Shown piece after piece: positions 45,561-53,992 of a stretch of DNA of 64,000 nucleotides. The stretch's first letter is position 1. Each line of letters begins with the position of its first letter. Origin of the DNA: Poriferisodalis sp965215815 (GTDB lineage Bacteria > Actinomycetota > Acidimicrobiia > Acidimicrobiales > Poriferisodalaceae). Under the pieces are notes generated by a model. The model saw only the letters and a program-made list of their open reading frames with translations. It was not told where the DNA came from and ran no database searches. The position numbers and the translations under genes were made by a program. Location of the stretch: contig NZ_CBDCEO010000012.1 in the NCBI RefSeq assembly GCF_965215815.1, forward strand, positions 1,747,026 through 1,811,025. The letters run 5' to 3'.

Positions 45561-46268
45561 TCAGAACAAGGTGGTGTCCGGTCCCGAGAGCGCCCGTGCG
45601 TAGGCGGCCAGCGCGCTGGGCGTGTCGCCGTGCGCGGCGCTCGGCACCGGCTCGGCGTTGGGCAACGCATCGGCGAATGACCAGCTCAGACGGTGGATGG
45701 CGCAGGGGCCATGGGTGGCGAGTGCCGCACGATGGACCGGCGCCGGATACCCCTTGTTCGACTCGAACCGGTACGGCGGGAACTCGGATGCAAGCTCCGA
45801 CATGATCCGGTCCCTCACCACCTTGGCCATGACCGACGCCGCCGCAATCGACAGGCAGCGCCGGTCGCCCTCCACCAGTGCGGTGCTCGGATGCCAGTCC
45901 ACGAAGTTGAAACTGCCGTCGAGCAGTACACGATCCGGCTCGGCTCCGAGCACATCCAGTGCCCGACGTGTCGCCAACCTCAGCGCATCGGTCATCCCCA
46001 GCTCGTCGCATTCGGCTGCGGTGGCGTGTCCCACCGACCACGCACGGGCCCAGTCGTCGATGCGCTCGAAGAGCTGTTCGCGCACTTTGGGACGGAGTTC
46101 CTTCGAGTCGCGGATGCCGTTCACACGCCCGTGCGACGAAACCACCACCGCACCGACCGTCAGCGGTCCGGCCCAGGCTCCGCGGCCCACCTCGTCCACG
46201 CCGACGACCGTGGCCTCGCCCGCCTCCCAGCACCGCCGCTCGAACGTGAGGCTCGGCCGTGCCGTCAT
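45561..46268 (-). CDS. rnhB: Ribonuclease HII
   Basis: 235 residues from ATG 46268. VVGVDEVGRGAWAGPLTVGAVV holds the first catalytic Asp-Glu, DSKEL the conserved loop, VLLDGSFNF and AAASVMAKVVRDRIM the remaining acidic and helix motifs. It removes ribonucleotides and RNA primers from DNA. TAGGTT 7 bases upstream of the ATG suggests a leaderless message. The C-terminal ~30 residues extend past the usual family end. Confidence 0.92.
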   Translation of the reverse strand: MTARPSLTFERRCWEAGEATVVGVDEVGRGAWAGPLTVGAVVVSSHGRVNGIRDSKELRPKVREQLFERIDDWARAWSVGHATAAECDELGMTDALRLATRRALDVLGAEPDRVLLDGSFNFVDWHPSTALVEGDRRCLSIAAASVMAKVVRDRIMSELASEFPPYRFESNKGYPAPVHRAALATHGPCAIHRLSWSFADALPNAEPVPSAAHGDTPSALAAYARALSGPDTTLF

Positions 46269-46275
46269 GGAATCG

Positions 46276-46281
46276 AACCTA
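46276..46281 (-). promoter_or_regulatory. -10 element of rnhB
   Basis: TAGGTT on the minus strand, 7 bases before ATG 46268. Confidence 0.4.
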
Positions 46282-46320
46282 GTTGCCGACCCTGTCCCGA
46301 TCAGAACCCACGGGCACTCT

Positions 46321-48744
46321 CTAGGGCGCTGGCACCGGAGCGAGCAGAGTCTCGCCACGCCACTGCGTCGCGGTGAATGCCGGGTCCAGGCCTGGCGCAG
46401 TGACTCTCGGCGCCTCGCCGCCCGAGTCGTGGGGCACCACGTCCCACAGCAGTGCAGGCCGCTCGCCATGCCAGCGCACCGCCCACGACACCGTGCCGAT
46501 CCGGGTCGGCACGTCATGTACCTCCACCGGTTGTCCGAGCCAAGCCGCAGGCCAGTGCGCAGCAAGTCGCAAGTTCGGCCGCTCCTCAGAGTTCGACCCG
46601 CCGTCGTCGGGGACATCGACAAGCAGCCGCAACAGCGTGCGGACGAACAGTCCGCCCACTCGCAGGTCATGGCCGGCCCCGTCGGTGCCGGTGCGCTGCT
46701 GTGGATGCATGAAGGTCGGCCAGTTCAACGTCGGCGATGCCACCGACACCAGCGCTTCTAGGCGTTCGTACGCCCGGGCCGGCGCCACACGCGCCTCGGC
46801 AAACGCCAGCAGAGCAGTTGCCATCAGGTCGTGACCGCGCTTGGTCTTGACATCAGGAACGAGGCCCGTCGGTGTGCCTTCGGGAGGCTCACCAAACACA
46901 AAGGGCAGCGTCGGCGCCCAGGGGACTGCTGCGTGCACCCAAAGACCGCCGTCGCGCATCTCCCACTCCCACCGTCGCTTCGTCGAGGCTTCGTTCTGGC
47001 CGCGCTCTGGAATCTCCCACGGCAGGTGACCCCAGAGGTTCAGGTAGAAGGTGGGTGCCTCAGGCTCTGCACTGACGTCCAGCCCCCTATTTGGCGGCAG
47101 CGACTTCCCAGCGCGCCGCAGCTCGGTGGCAGCACGATCAGCACCCAGCCGTCGCAGCATGCGGTAGCCGGCCCGCAGCCCCTCCCGATTGGCCCATGCC
47201 TGTTCCCATTCGGCGTCGCGCGTCAGCAGCCAACGGACCGCTGAGGTCACGAATTCTCCCAAGGCTTCGGCCAATTCCCCGTCGCCATGCAGCGACAGCA
47301 GGTGCTCTGCCAGCACCAGCGACGTCCCGGTAACCGTGCGACCCAAGCTGGTCGTACAACCCGTGGCATCCTGCACCTGGGCCTGCCGAATGAGCAGGTC
47401 ACGCACCAGCTCGGGCGAGCCGCCCTCGATCAACCCCAGCAGTTGAACCAGATCGTCGCCGTCGTCCTGATCGACGATGAACGCCGGGTGCCACAACATC
47501 GACCCGGTCGTGCCGTGGCCGTCGTCCGCTGGCCAAGTGCTCAGCAACAACGACCCGCGCGCCGCTTCGAACGCATCGGAGAACCGGCCACCAGGCAGCT
47601 CAAGCCGGCAGCCGGCATCCAAGCGCCGGCGCCACCCATGGGCAACTCGTTCCAGGCTCGGCAACCGATCGAAGAGGTCGGCCACCTTGGGTCCGATGGC
47701 GGGCGTATCGGACCAATCCCCCTCGTTGCGCGCCACGATCGCGACCCGCAGCGTCGATCCGGCAACCAGGGGAAAGACCGCTGCCGCGGTAGCAAATCGA
47801 TCCGGGCACTCGACCGCGATAGGCGCCACAGCGTCGGGTTCAACCGTTGCCTTCATCCCGCCATCGGCAGATGGGCTGCTGCCGCGGACAGAAACGGGAG
47901 TCGAGTGGCGCACATCGGCCTGCGATGCCGCAACGAGCGAGGCCGCGCAGTCGGTCCCTCCGCTTGCAGCAATGACATCGCCGGGCAGCCGGTCGAAGAT
48001 CACCCGCCGATGCCAGCCAGCCCTCAGGCTCCAGATGCGCCCATCGACGGTGATCCCCTCGATGGCGCCACCGTTGTCCCACTCCATGCTGCCGCCGTGC
48101 ACTTGGGAGTATGCGCTCAATTCGTACGGTCTGGCCGCCATCGCGACAGCGATGGGCGCGCCCGTCTCGTTGGTGATTTCGATGAGCAGCGCTTCTGACG
48201 CTCCCTGATCGCTCGACGCACTGCGCGCTGCCGCTGCCCGGTGAACGACATCGCCGCCTCCGACACGCAGCACGGTCTCCACGACCGGCATGTTGTCTGC
48301 CAGACGCTGGCGGACCGCGGTCGCACGCGACGGGAACACCCACTCATCACCGGCTCGTATCCACCAATCCAGTGACCACGGACCCGATACGACCAACCCC
48401 CGGGGGTCGACCTCAGCGCGCTCGTAGCTCTCGGGCACTCCAATGACTGTCCATGAGCGACTGACCGTGTTGGTCAGGACGTTTGCGACGAACTCCTCGT
48501 CGCCGATCCGCATTCGGAATTCGCTGCGCTGTGGCGCGTGTGCCGGCGAATCGGGGTCGCGCTGGCGTTCGGCCCACCACGGCCCGACCCAATCGGCGGG
48601 CGGCTCGGTTGGATCAGGGCGGCGCCACTGGTGCCGTCGAGCCCGGAACTGCAGGAATGACGGCAAGCGCGGCAGCGGCCAGCGCCACGCTCCTCGAGAC
48701 GGACGGGCGCGGAAGGCACCCTCCCTTGTTCGGCGCCCGGTCAT
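46321..48744 (-). CDS. Large uncharacterised protein, possibly (alpha/alpha)6 glycosidase-like
   Basis: 807 residues. No signal peptide is evident; the first ~45 residues are Arg-rich. The N-terminal half is beta-rich (RSWTVIGVPESYERAEVDPR, LLIEITNETGAPIAVAMAAR), resembling the super-sandwich domain that precedes glucoamylase-like catalytic toroids. The second half is helical with Trp-rich segments (FEAARGSLLLSTW, SMLWHPAFIVDQDDGDDL, YLNLWGHLPWEIPE, NWPTFMHPQQRTG). This layout suits a six-hairpin glycosidase such as GH15-like enzymes, but no catalytic Glu pair can be assigned. The substrate is unknown. It stands alone upstream of rnhB on the same strand. Confidence 0.5.
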   Translation of the reverse strand: MTGRRTREGAFRARPSRGAWRWPLPRLPSFLQFRARRHQWRRPDPTEPPADWVGPWWAERQRDPDSPAHAPQRSEFRMRIGDEEFVANVLTNTVSRSWTVIGVPESYERAEVDPRGLVVSGPWSLDWWIRAGDEWVFPSRATAVRQRLADNMPVVETVLRVGGGDVVHRAAAARSASSDQGASEALLIEITNETGAPIAVAMAARPYELSAYSQVHGGSMEWDNGGAIEGITVDGRIWSLRAGWHRRVIFDRLPGDVIAASGGTDCAASLVAASQADVRHSTPVSVRGSSPSADGGMKATVEPDAVAPIAVECPDRFATAAAVFPLVAGSTLRVAIVARNEGDWSDTPAIGPKVADLFDRLPSLERVAHGWRRRLDAGCRLELPGGRFSDAFEAARGSLLLSTWPADDGHGTTGSMLWHPAFIVDQDDGDDLVQLLGLIEGGSPELVRDLLIRQAQVQDATGCTTSLGRTVTGTSLVLAEHLLSLHGDGELAEALGEFVTSAVRWLLTRDAEWEQAWANREGLRAGYRMLRRLGADRAATELRRAGKSLPPNRGLDVSAEPEAPTFYLNLWGHLPWEIPERGQNEASTKRRWEWEMRDGGLWVHAAVPWAPTLPFVFGEPPEGTPTGLVPDVKTKRGHDLMATALLAFAEARVAPARAYERLEALVSVASPTLNWPTFMHPQQRTGTDGAGHDLRVGGLFVRTLLRLLVDVPDDGGSNSEERPNLRLAAHWPAAWLGQPVEVHDVPTRIGTVSWAVRWHGERPALLWDVVPHDSGGEAPRVTAPGLDPAFTATQWRGETLLAPVPAP

Positions 48745-48787
48745 CCCGCTGTCCTAGCACGTCGAAGTCGCGACCCCTCAGCAGGCG

Positions 48788-48811
48788 TGTGCTGTATGTT
48801 GTGCTGTATGT
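48788..48811 (+). promoter_or_regulatory. Tandem 12-bp operator repeat at the RHH-vapC start
   Basis: TGTGCTGTATGT occurs perfectly twice, head to tail (48788-48799 and 48800-48811); the second copy covers the start codon. TATGTT (48795-48800) is the -10, 7 bases before the ATG. Same layout as the operator at 13277-13298 but with a different sequence. Confidence 0.65.
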
Positions 48812-49029
48812 CAGCGACTCGCACGCAGGTGTACTTCACCGAGCAACAGCGTGAACGCATCGACGAACTCGCAAGAGTCGAAGGCGTCACCTTGGCAGAG
48901 ATCGTTCGGCGAGCACTCGATGCTTACCTGTCGTCATATTCTCCTGATGCCTCCGAGAGTCTGGCGCGTACCTTCGGTGCCGTGAACGACATCGACGCCC
49001 CCATGCGAGACGAATGGCAGCGTGGCTGA
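48808..49029 (+). CDS. vapB: VapB-type ribbon-helix-helix antitoxin
   Basis: 73 residues from ATG 48808. RTQVYFTEQQRERIDELARV and TLAEIVRRALDAYLSS give the ribbon-helix-helix fold; the tail (RTFGAVNDIDAPMRDEWQRG) is the toxin-binding part. The start was taken at the ATG 7 bases after TATGTT rather than at an upstream GTG. It overlaps the PIN toxin by 8 bases. Confidence 0.82.
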   Translation: MSATRTQVYFTEQQRERIDELARVEGVTLAEIVRRALDAYLSSYSPDASESLARTFGAVNDIDAPMRDEWQRG

Positions 49030-49369
49030 CCTGCTCATCGACACCGACATCTTCATTGACCACCTGCGGGGCCACCGGTCGCTAGCACCCGGTCACCACC
49101 GCCTCCACTACTCGGTCATCACACGCGCAGAGCTGTTCGCAGGCACCGCCGCAACGGCAATCGTGTCGGATCTTCTGGGGCCGCTGCGCGAGCTGCCCGT
49201 GGACAGATCCATTGCCGAACGTGCGGGTCGCATCCGACGAGAGTCCGACGTGCGGCTGCCCGATGCGCTCATCGCGGCGACAGCCCTCGAGCATGGTCTG
49301 GGATTGGTGTCACGCAACCAATCGGATTTCGGTCGTGTCCACGGGCTGCGGTTGCGTTCGGACCTTTGA
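49022..49369 (+). CDS. vapC: VapC-type PIN-domain toxin
   Basis: 115 residues from GTG 49022. LLIDTDIFIDHLRGH, YSVITRAELFAG, RLPDALIAATALEHG and LVSRNQSDFGRVHGL supply the PIN acidic residues (the last position is Asp in QSDF). Short but typical for this branch of VapC. It forms a complete module with the ribbon-helix-helix gene and is followed, 21 bases later, by cofC, which is probably unrelated. Confidence 0.88.
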   Translation: MADLLIDTDIFIDHLRGHRSLAPGHHRLHYSVITRAELFAGTAATAIVSDLLGPLRELPVDRSIAERAGRIRRESDVRLPDALIAATALEHGLGLVSRNQSDFGRVHGLRLRSDL

Positions 49370-49390
49370 GCAGCCATACACTCGCCGCGG

Positions 49391-50014
49391 GTGACTGCAA
49401 CGAGCGTCACGCCGACCGTGCTCATTCCTGTCAAGGGCTTCCGGCTTGCCAAGGGCCGCCTCGCCGAGCGTCTCAATGAGACCGAGCGCCATGAGCTGGC
49501 ACGCAACATGGCCGCACAGGTCGTCAAGGCGGCCGGATCACTGCCCGTGCAGGTCGTCTGCGACAACGACGAGGTGGCCGGTTGGGCTCGCACCGTCGGC
49601 GCAGATGTGCTGTGGATCGAGGCCAAGGGCCTGAACCCTGCCCTCACCGCTGCCGTCGCAGAACTTGAAACTGCCGCAGGCCGCAACCACGACAACCCAG
49701 GTCACGTGCTCATCGCGCACGCCGACCTGCCCCATGCCGAGACACTCGCCGGGCTGGCAGAAGCCGGCACGGTCACGATCGTCCCGGACCGGCATCTCGA
49801 CGGCACCAACGTGATGGCACTCCCGCTGGGGACTGGTTTCGAATTCCACTACGGACCGGGCTCGTTCGCCGCCCACTGCAACGAGGCTCTGGACCGCGGC
49901 CTCGACCTGCGCGTGCGCCGCGTTGCCGCGCTCGAATTCGACATCGACACGCCCGACGACTTCGACGCCGCCGGCCTCTCCCTGCCAACAACTGCCGATG
50001 CCCCCTCAAGCTGA
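49391..50014 (+). CDS. cofC: 2-phospho-L-lactate (phosphoenolpyruvate) guanylyltransferase
   Basis: 207 residues from GTG 49391. VLIPVKGFRLAKGRLAERL is the nucleotide-binding start of CofC/FbiD; VLIAHADLPHAE and TIVPDRHLDGTNVMALPLG are the other family motifs. The enzyme makes the guanylated C3 unit for coenzyme F420 (phosphoenolpyruvate-derived in actinobacteria). It overlaps the PIG-L-type gene by 17 bases, so the two are co-expressed. Presence of F420 synthesis supports the actinobacterial assignment. Confidence 0.9.
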   Translation: MTATSVTPTVLIPVKGFRLAKGRLAERLNETERHELARNMAAQVVKAAGSLPVQVVCDNDEVAGWARTVGADVLWIEAKGLNPALTAAVAELETAAGRNHDNPGHVLIAHADLPHAETLAGLAEAGTVTIVPDRHLDGTNVMALPLGTGFEFHYGPGSFAAHCNEALDRGLDLRVRRVAALEFDIDTPDDFDAAGLSLPTTADAPSS

Positions 50015-50756
50015 GTTCCCCGAGTCCGGGTTCTCTGTGGACCTGCCGGTGCCCGACTCGGCGCTCGTCATCGCAGCGCACCCCGACGACGCCGAGTTCG
50101 ACTGCGGCGCAACGCTGGCCAAGTGGGCTGCCGCCGGCACCATCGTGCATCACTTCATCTGCACCGATGGCTCCAAGGGCACCTGGGACACCGATTGCGA
50201 CCAAACCAAGCTAGTCCAGACCCGCCAAGGCGAGCAGCGCGCCGCCGCTGCGGCTCTGGGCGCAACGGGCGAGGTGCGCTTCGGCGGCCACATCGACGGC
50301 GAGCTGGACAGCGGTCTCGCCTCCCGGGCCCAGGTCGCCCAAGTCATCCGCGAGCTGCGCCCCGCTGTTGTGCTGGGGCATGACCCGTGGAAGCGCTACC
50401 GGCTGCATCCCGATCATCGGCATGCCGGGCTGCTGGCGGTCGAAGGCGTGGTTGCCGCACGCGACCCGTTCTTCTTCCCCGAGCAGGGCATGGCGCCGCA
50501 TCGCCCCGACGAGCTGCTGCTGTTCGAAGCCGACGAGCCCGACCACGCCGAGAACGGCGAGGGCTGGACGGCCGCCAAGACCGCCGCTCTGCTGTGCCAT
50601 CGCAGCCAATTCGTAACCACCCACGACATCACCGACCCCGACGACGCCGCCCAGGTGCAGCGCTTCGCCGACTGGGTGGACGCCGTGGCGGTGGCCAGCG
50701 GCCAGCCTGCCGGGCTCGCCTACGCCGAGCTCTTCAAGCGAATCAAGGACCTGTAG
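49998..50756 (+). CDS. PIG-L family deacetylase
   Basis: 252 residues from ATG 49998. VIAAHPDDAEFDCGATLAKW is the zinc motif, with IVHHFICTDGSKG and YRLHPDHRHAGLLAVEG completing the LmbE/PIG-L fold. The family includes mycothiol MshB and Mca, which hydrolyse N-acetyl-glucosaminyl compounds. The length and the inserted loop after PFFFPE are like MshB/Mca relatives, but the specific substrate is not determinable. Coupled to cofC by overlap, a pairing seen in actinobacteria. Confidence 0.85.
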   Translation: MPPQAEFPESGFSVDLPVPDSALVIAAHPDDAEFDCGATLAKWAAAGTIVHHFICTDGSKGTWDTDCDQTKLVQTRQGEQRAAAAALGATGEVRFGGHIDGELDSGLASRAQVAQVIRELRPAVVLGHDPWKRYRLHPDHRHAGLLAVEGVVAARDPFFFPEQGMAPHRPDELLLFEADEPDHAENGEGWTAAKTAALLCHRSQFVTTHDITDPDDAAQVQRFADWVDAVAVASGQPAGLAYAELFKRIKDL

Positions 50757-50777
50757 GGCCGCGGCGCAGCTACGCCG

Positions 50778-52352
50778 TTAGAGCGCAGCGTCGATCTCGG
50801 CCTTGTCCCAATAGCCGGTTTGCGGCGCCACAGCACCAAGGGCATAGCCCGCCAACCGTGCTGCAGCCTCGTCGCCGAACAGCTCGATGACATCGAACAC
50901 GGCGGAGGGCCCCAGCGTGTGCAACGCCCGGTCTCCCTCGCTCCCCGGACGGGGCAGGTGCGGGGTCAGCAGGAGCAGCTTCGCGTCGGGATCAGCTCCA
51001 GCGAGCACTGACGCCCGACCGAGCGCCTTCCACAACGTGTCGGCCCGCAACAGACCCGGCCGCACGGTCGTGAATGCGCCCGCTATATCGACCCACCACT
51101 CGCCTCCCGCTTGGTCAGCGAGCAGGAAGCTGAACTGCACTCCGCCGCCACGTACCTTGGCCGGGCTGCGCAGTATTTCGAAACCGAAGCCCTCCAAGAG
51201 CTCCGCGGCGATGTCGTGTGCCTTGCGACCAGCTTCGACGGCGTGCCGCACGAAATTGTCCGCGCTCATCGAATCCGCAATCGCGCCTGCCGCCGCTTCC
51301 GACTCATCGGCGGACTCAAGCGCGCTGAACAACGCCGGTTGCTGTGTGGGCCGTTGGCGCTGCTTCCACGCGACGTGAGCACTGGCGACCCGGGAGCGCG
51401 CCAATTTCACGTAGTCGGGATCGAGGTCGTAGCCGACTGCCCTCCGACCGCACAGCACGCTGGCCACCAACGTGGTGCCCGAACCCATGAACGGGTCCAG
51501 CACGAGGTCGTCCTCGTAGGTGTACAGGTCGATCAGGCGACGTGGCAGTTCCAGCGGGAACGGGGCGGGGTGTCGCACCCGCTGGGCGCTCTCGGGCCCC
51601 ATGTCCCACACATCGAGCGTGGCCTCCATGAATTCGTCCGTGGACAGGCTGCTGCGGTAAGGCAGCCCTTCGGCTTCACGCCGGGACGCCGACCGCGCTC
51701 GATCGAAGCGCCCCTTGCTCGCCACGATGATGCGCTCGGTGGTGTCACGCAGCGTCGGATTGGACGGGCTGCGAAACGACCCCCAAGCACACGACCCGCT
51801 CGACCCCTTGCTCTTCTGCCACACGATCTCGCCGCGCAGCAGCAGGCCCAGCTCTTCGAAGATGCGCGCCACATCCCCCGACAGGCTGCGATACGGCTTG
51901 CGGCCGAGATTCGCCACGTTCACCGCGATGCGCCCGCCCGGCTCGAGCACCCGGACGCATTCGGCGAACACCTCTCGCAGCATGCCCAAGTAGTCGAAAT
52001 AGCTCGTCGGAATCCGGTCGTCAGACCCAGCAGCCAGCGCGTCCTCGTACGCCTTGCCAACGAAATACGGCGGTGAGGTGACTACCAATGCCACGCTGGC
52101 GTCCGGCAGCTCAGCCATCTGCCGGGCGTCGCGGCAGATGCAGCCGTCACCCAGACGCTCGGTCAGGTCAGGGTCGAACTCGGGTCCCCGCGCAACCGTG
52201 TCGTCATCGCAAAGATTCGGTGGGGTGAAGCGGGCGTAGAACTCCGACGCGTCGTGCCCCTCGCGCCGGGAGGCACCAAATCGCGACGTGGCCGTCCGGC
52301 GAGCGGACGGCGTGACAAGGCGCGTTCCGCCCAATGTCTCCCGGGGAGCCAT
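50778..52352 (-). CDS. Site-specific DNA methyltransferase (N4/N6, beta class) with C-terminal extension
   Basis: 524 residues. VTSPPYFVGKAYED is motif IV; VLEPGGRIAVNVANLG and IVWQKSKGSSGS follow, then the SAM motif LDPFMGSGTTLVAS near the C-terminal part of the core: the beta-class order typical of CcrM-like enzymes. After about residue 335 there is ~190 residues of extension (ADNFVRHAVEAGRKAHDIAA, FSFLLADQAGGEWWVDIAG, KLLLLTPHLPRPGSEGDRAL) that could be a restriction-like or DNA-binding domain. No restriction gene is beside it, so it may be an orphan regulator methylase or a fused R-M enzyme. TACTCT lies 7 bases before the ATG. Confidence 0.85.
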   Translation of the reverse strand: MAPRETLGGTRLVTPSARRTATSRFGASRREGHDASEFYARFTPPNLCDDDTVARGPEFDPDLTERLGDGCICRDARQMAELPDASVALVVTSPPYFVGKAYEDALAAGSDDRIPTSYFDYLGMLREVFAECVRVLEPGGRIAVNVANLGRKPYRSLSGDVARIFEELGLLLRGEIVWQKSKGSSGSCAWGSFRSPSNPTLRDTTERIIVASKGRFDRARSASRREAEGLPYRSSLSTDEFMEATLDVWDMGPESAQRVRHPAPFPLELPRRLIDLYTYEDDLVLDPFMGSGTTLVASVLCGRRAVGYDLDPDYVKLARSRVASAHVAWKQRQRPTQQPALFSALESADESEAAAGAIADSMSADNFVRHAVEAGRKAHDIAAELLEGFGFEILRSPAKVRGGGVQFSFLLADQAGGEWWVDIAGAFTTVRPGLLRADTLWKALGRASVLAGADPDAKLLLLTPHLPRPGSEGDRALHTLGPSAVFDVIELFGDEAAARLAGYALGAVAPQTGYWDKAEIDAAL

Positions 52353-52359
52353 TCGTCAC

Positions 52360-52365
52360 AGAGTA
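52360..52365 (-). promoter_or_regulatory. -10 element of the DNA methyltransferase gene
   Basis: TACTCT on the minus strand, 7 bases before ATG 52352, in an unusually AT-rich patch. Confidence 0.45.
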
Positions 52366-52407
52366 CCAAATTGGAACAAACGCGCGCATCGGGGTGACCG
52401 CGCCGGT

Positions 52408-53151
52408 TCAGGCGTCGTGCAGCACCATCCGCACACGCTTGTTGCCCTTGCCCTTGGACTCGGTCTTGATGATCTCGAAACGGCCGACCGCCCCGGTGGA
52501 CGCGACGTGCGTGCCACCGTCGGCCTGCCGATCCAGCCCGACGATGTCCACCACTCGGATATTGGTGACCGAGGGAGGGATCAGGTTCACCTTCGTGCGA
52601 ATCAGCTCGGGATCGGCGAGCGCCGCGCCACGGTCCAAGAAGCTGACTTCGATCGGACGATCCGCAGCGATCTCGGCGTTGACCAACTCGGTGACACGCG
52701 AGACAAAACCCTCCGGCAGCGGGCTGAATTCAAAATCCATGCGGGCGGCCAGCGGCTCCATATTCCCCCCGGTCACCAGCACGCCCCACTCGTTCCAGAT
52801 GACGCCGCACAGGATGTGCAGCGCTGTGTGGGTCCGCATCAACTGCAGCCGCCGGTCCCAGTAGATCAAGCCTGAGACCTCCGTTCCCACCGCGGGCGGC
52901 TCCCGATCCAACCAGTGCCAAATGAGGCCGCCTTCCTTGCGTACGTTCAGCACTTGCCACACGTTGGCGTTCTGGTCTGCGAGCGTTCCCGTGTCATGGG
53001 GCTGGCCGCCTCCGGTCGCATAGAAGACGGTCTGGTTGAGCGCGACTGCGTCGTCGCGCACGGCGACGACGGTTGCTTCGACGGTCGTCTGGAAGGCGTC
53101 GCGCAGGTACATCTGGTCGGTCTGGGAGTCTGCGTTCTCATCGGTCGACAT
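52408..53151 (-). CDS. Alanyl-tRNA editing protein (AlaX-like)
   Basis: 247 residues from ATG 53151. LNQTVFYATGGGQPHDTGTL matches the AlaRS-related N-terminal part; RTHTALHILCGVIW has the first zinc HxxxH, and GGTHVASTGAVG the C-x2/3-H region, with His retained. Such free-standing proteins hydrolyse mischarged Ser/Gly-tRNA(Ala). The start follows TATCGT by 8 bases. It diverges from the EEP-family gene over only 42 bases. Confidence 0.88.
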   Translation of the reverse strand: MSTDENADSQTDQMYLRDAFQTTVEATVVAVRDDAVALNQTVFYATGGGQPHDTGTLADQNANVWQVLNVRKEGGLIWHWLDREPPAVGTEVSGLIYWDRRLQLMRTHTALHILCGVIWNEWGVLVTGGNMEPLAARMDFEFSPLPEGFVSRVTELVNAEIAADRPIEVSFLDRGAALADPELIRTKVNLIPPSVTNIRVVDIVGLDRQADGGTHVASTGAVGRFEIIKTESKGKGNKRVRMVLHDA

Positions 53152-53159
53152 GGCCGCCG

Positions 53160-53186
53160 ACGATAGGGGAACTGCCGAATTACCGT
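53160..53186. promoter_or_regulatory. Compact divergent promoter between alaX-like and EEP genes
   Basis: Two -10 elements lie within 27 bases: TATCGT on the minus strand (53160-53165), 8 bases before ATG 53151, and TACCGT on the plus strand (53181-53186), 7 bases before GTG 53194. Both genes appear nearly leaderless, and polymerases would interfere. Confidence 0.5.
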
Positions 53187-53193
53187 TGCGCCC

Positions 53194-53979
53194 GTGCGAG
53201 TGGCGACGTGGAACCTGTGGTGGCGCTTCGGGGACAACTGGAAGGCTCGACACGACGCCATCGCCGCCACGCTCGCAGCCCTCGATCCCGACATCGTCTG
53301 CTGCCAGGAGATCTGGGCCGAACGAGACGGCACCGACCAGTCGGCGATCCTGGCGGATCGGCTTGGCATGCACGTTGCGCACCACCCGCGATTCGGTCGC
53401 AGGGGCGAATCGTTCGGCAACGCCATCTTGAGCCGCTCACCGATCATCAGCTCCGAGGTGCATTCGCTCGCCGTCGACAACCAATCGGGCCATCGCAGTG
53501 CCCTGGTGGCACGCATCGCCCGAGGCGATGGCGAGATGACCGTCATCTGCACGCACCTCGAACACCGCTTCCACCTCAGCGAGATCCGGCAGGGACAGGT
53601 GGCCACGCTGTGCGAGCTGGCGGCGCCACATCACGATCCCGCAGGCTTCCCCGTGATCCTGGCCGGCGACTTCAACGCAGTGCCTACGTCCGAAGAGATC
53701 CGGCTGCTCACCGGCGAGCGTCCCCCGCCGGTGCCCGAGCTGGTCTTCAGCGACGCGTGGGCGCAGGCAGGCGACGGTCCAGGCCACACCTGGAGCGGTC
53801 AGAACCCCTACCTGTCGCAGGCCATGTGGCCGAACCGGCGTATCGACTACGTGTTCGTGGCGACGCCCCGACCGGTCCCCCAAGGCAACATCGCGGCCAT
53901 AGGGCTCATCGGCACCGAGCCGGTCGGCGGCGTGGTGCCGTCGGACCACTACGGCCTCGCGGTCGATCTCATCGACTGA
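53194..53979 (+). CDS. Endonuclease/exonuclease/phosphatase family protein
   Basis: 261 residues from GTG 53194. RVATWNLWWRFGDNW (Asn), DIVCCQEIWAERDG (Glu), VILAGDFNAVPTSEE (Asp, Asn), and VPSDHYGLAVDLID (Asp-His) are the complete EEP catalytic set. Members are Mg-dependent phosphodiesterases or phosphatases. No signal peptide, so cytosolic. TACCGT 7 bases upstream and a GTG start again point to a leaderless transcript. It converges on pafC with a 13-base gap. Confidence 0.85.
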   Translation: MRVATWNLWWRFGDNWKARHDAIAATLAALDPDIVCCQEIWAERDGTDQSAILADRLGMHVAHHPRFGRRGESFGNAILSRSPIISSEVHSLAVDNQSGHRSALVARIARGDGEMTVICTHLEHRFHLSEIRQGQVATLCELAAPHHDPAGFPVILAGDFNAVPTSEEIRLLTGERPPPVPELVFSDAWAQAGDGPGHTWSGQNPYLSQAMWPNRRIDYVFVATPRPVPQGNIAAIGLIGTEPVGGVVPSDHYGLAVDLID

Positions 53980-53992
53980 GCCCCCAGGTTGG

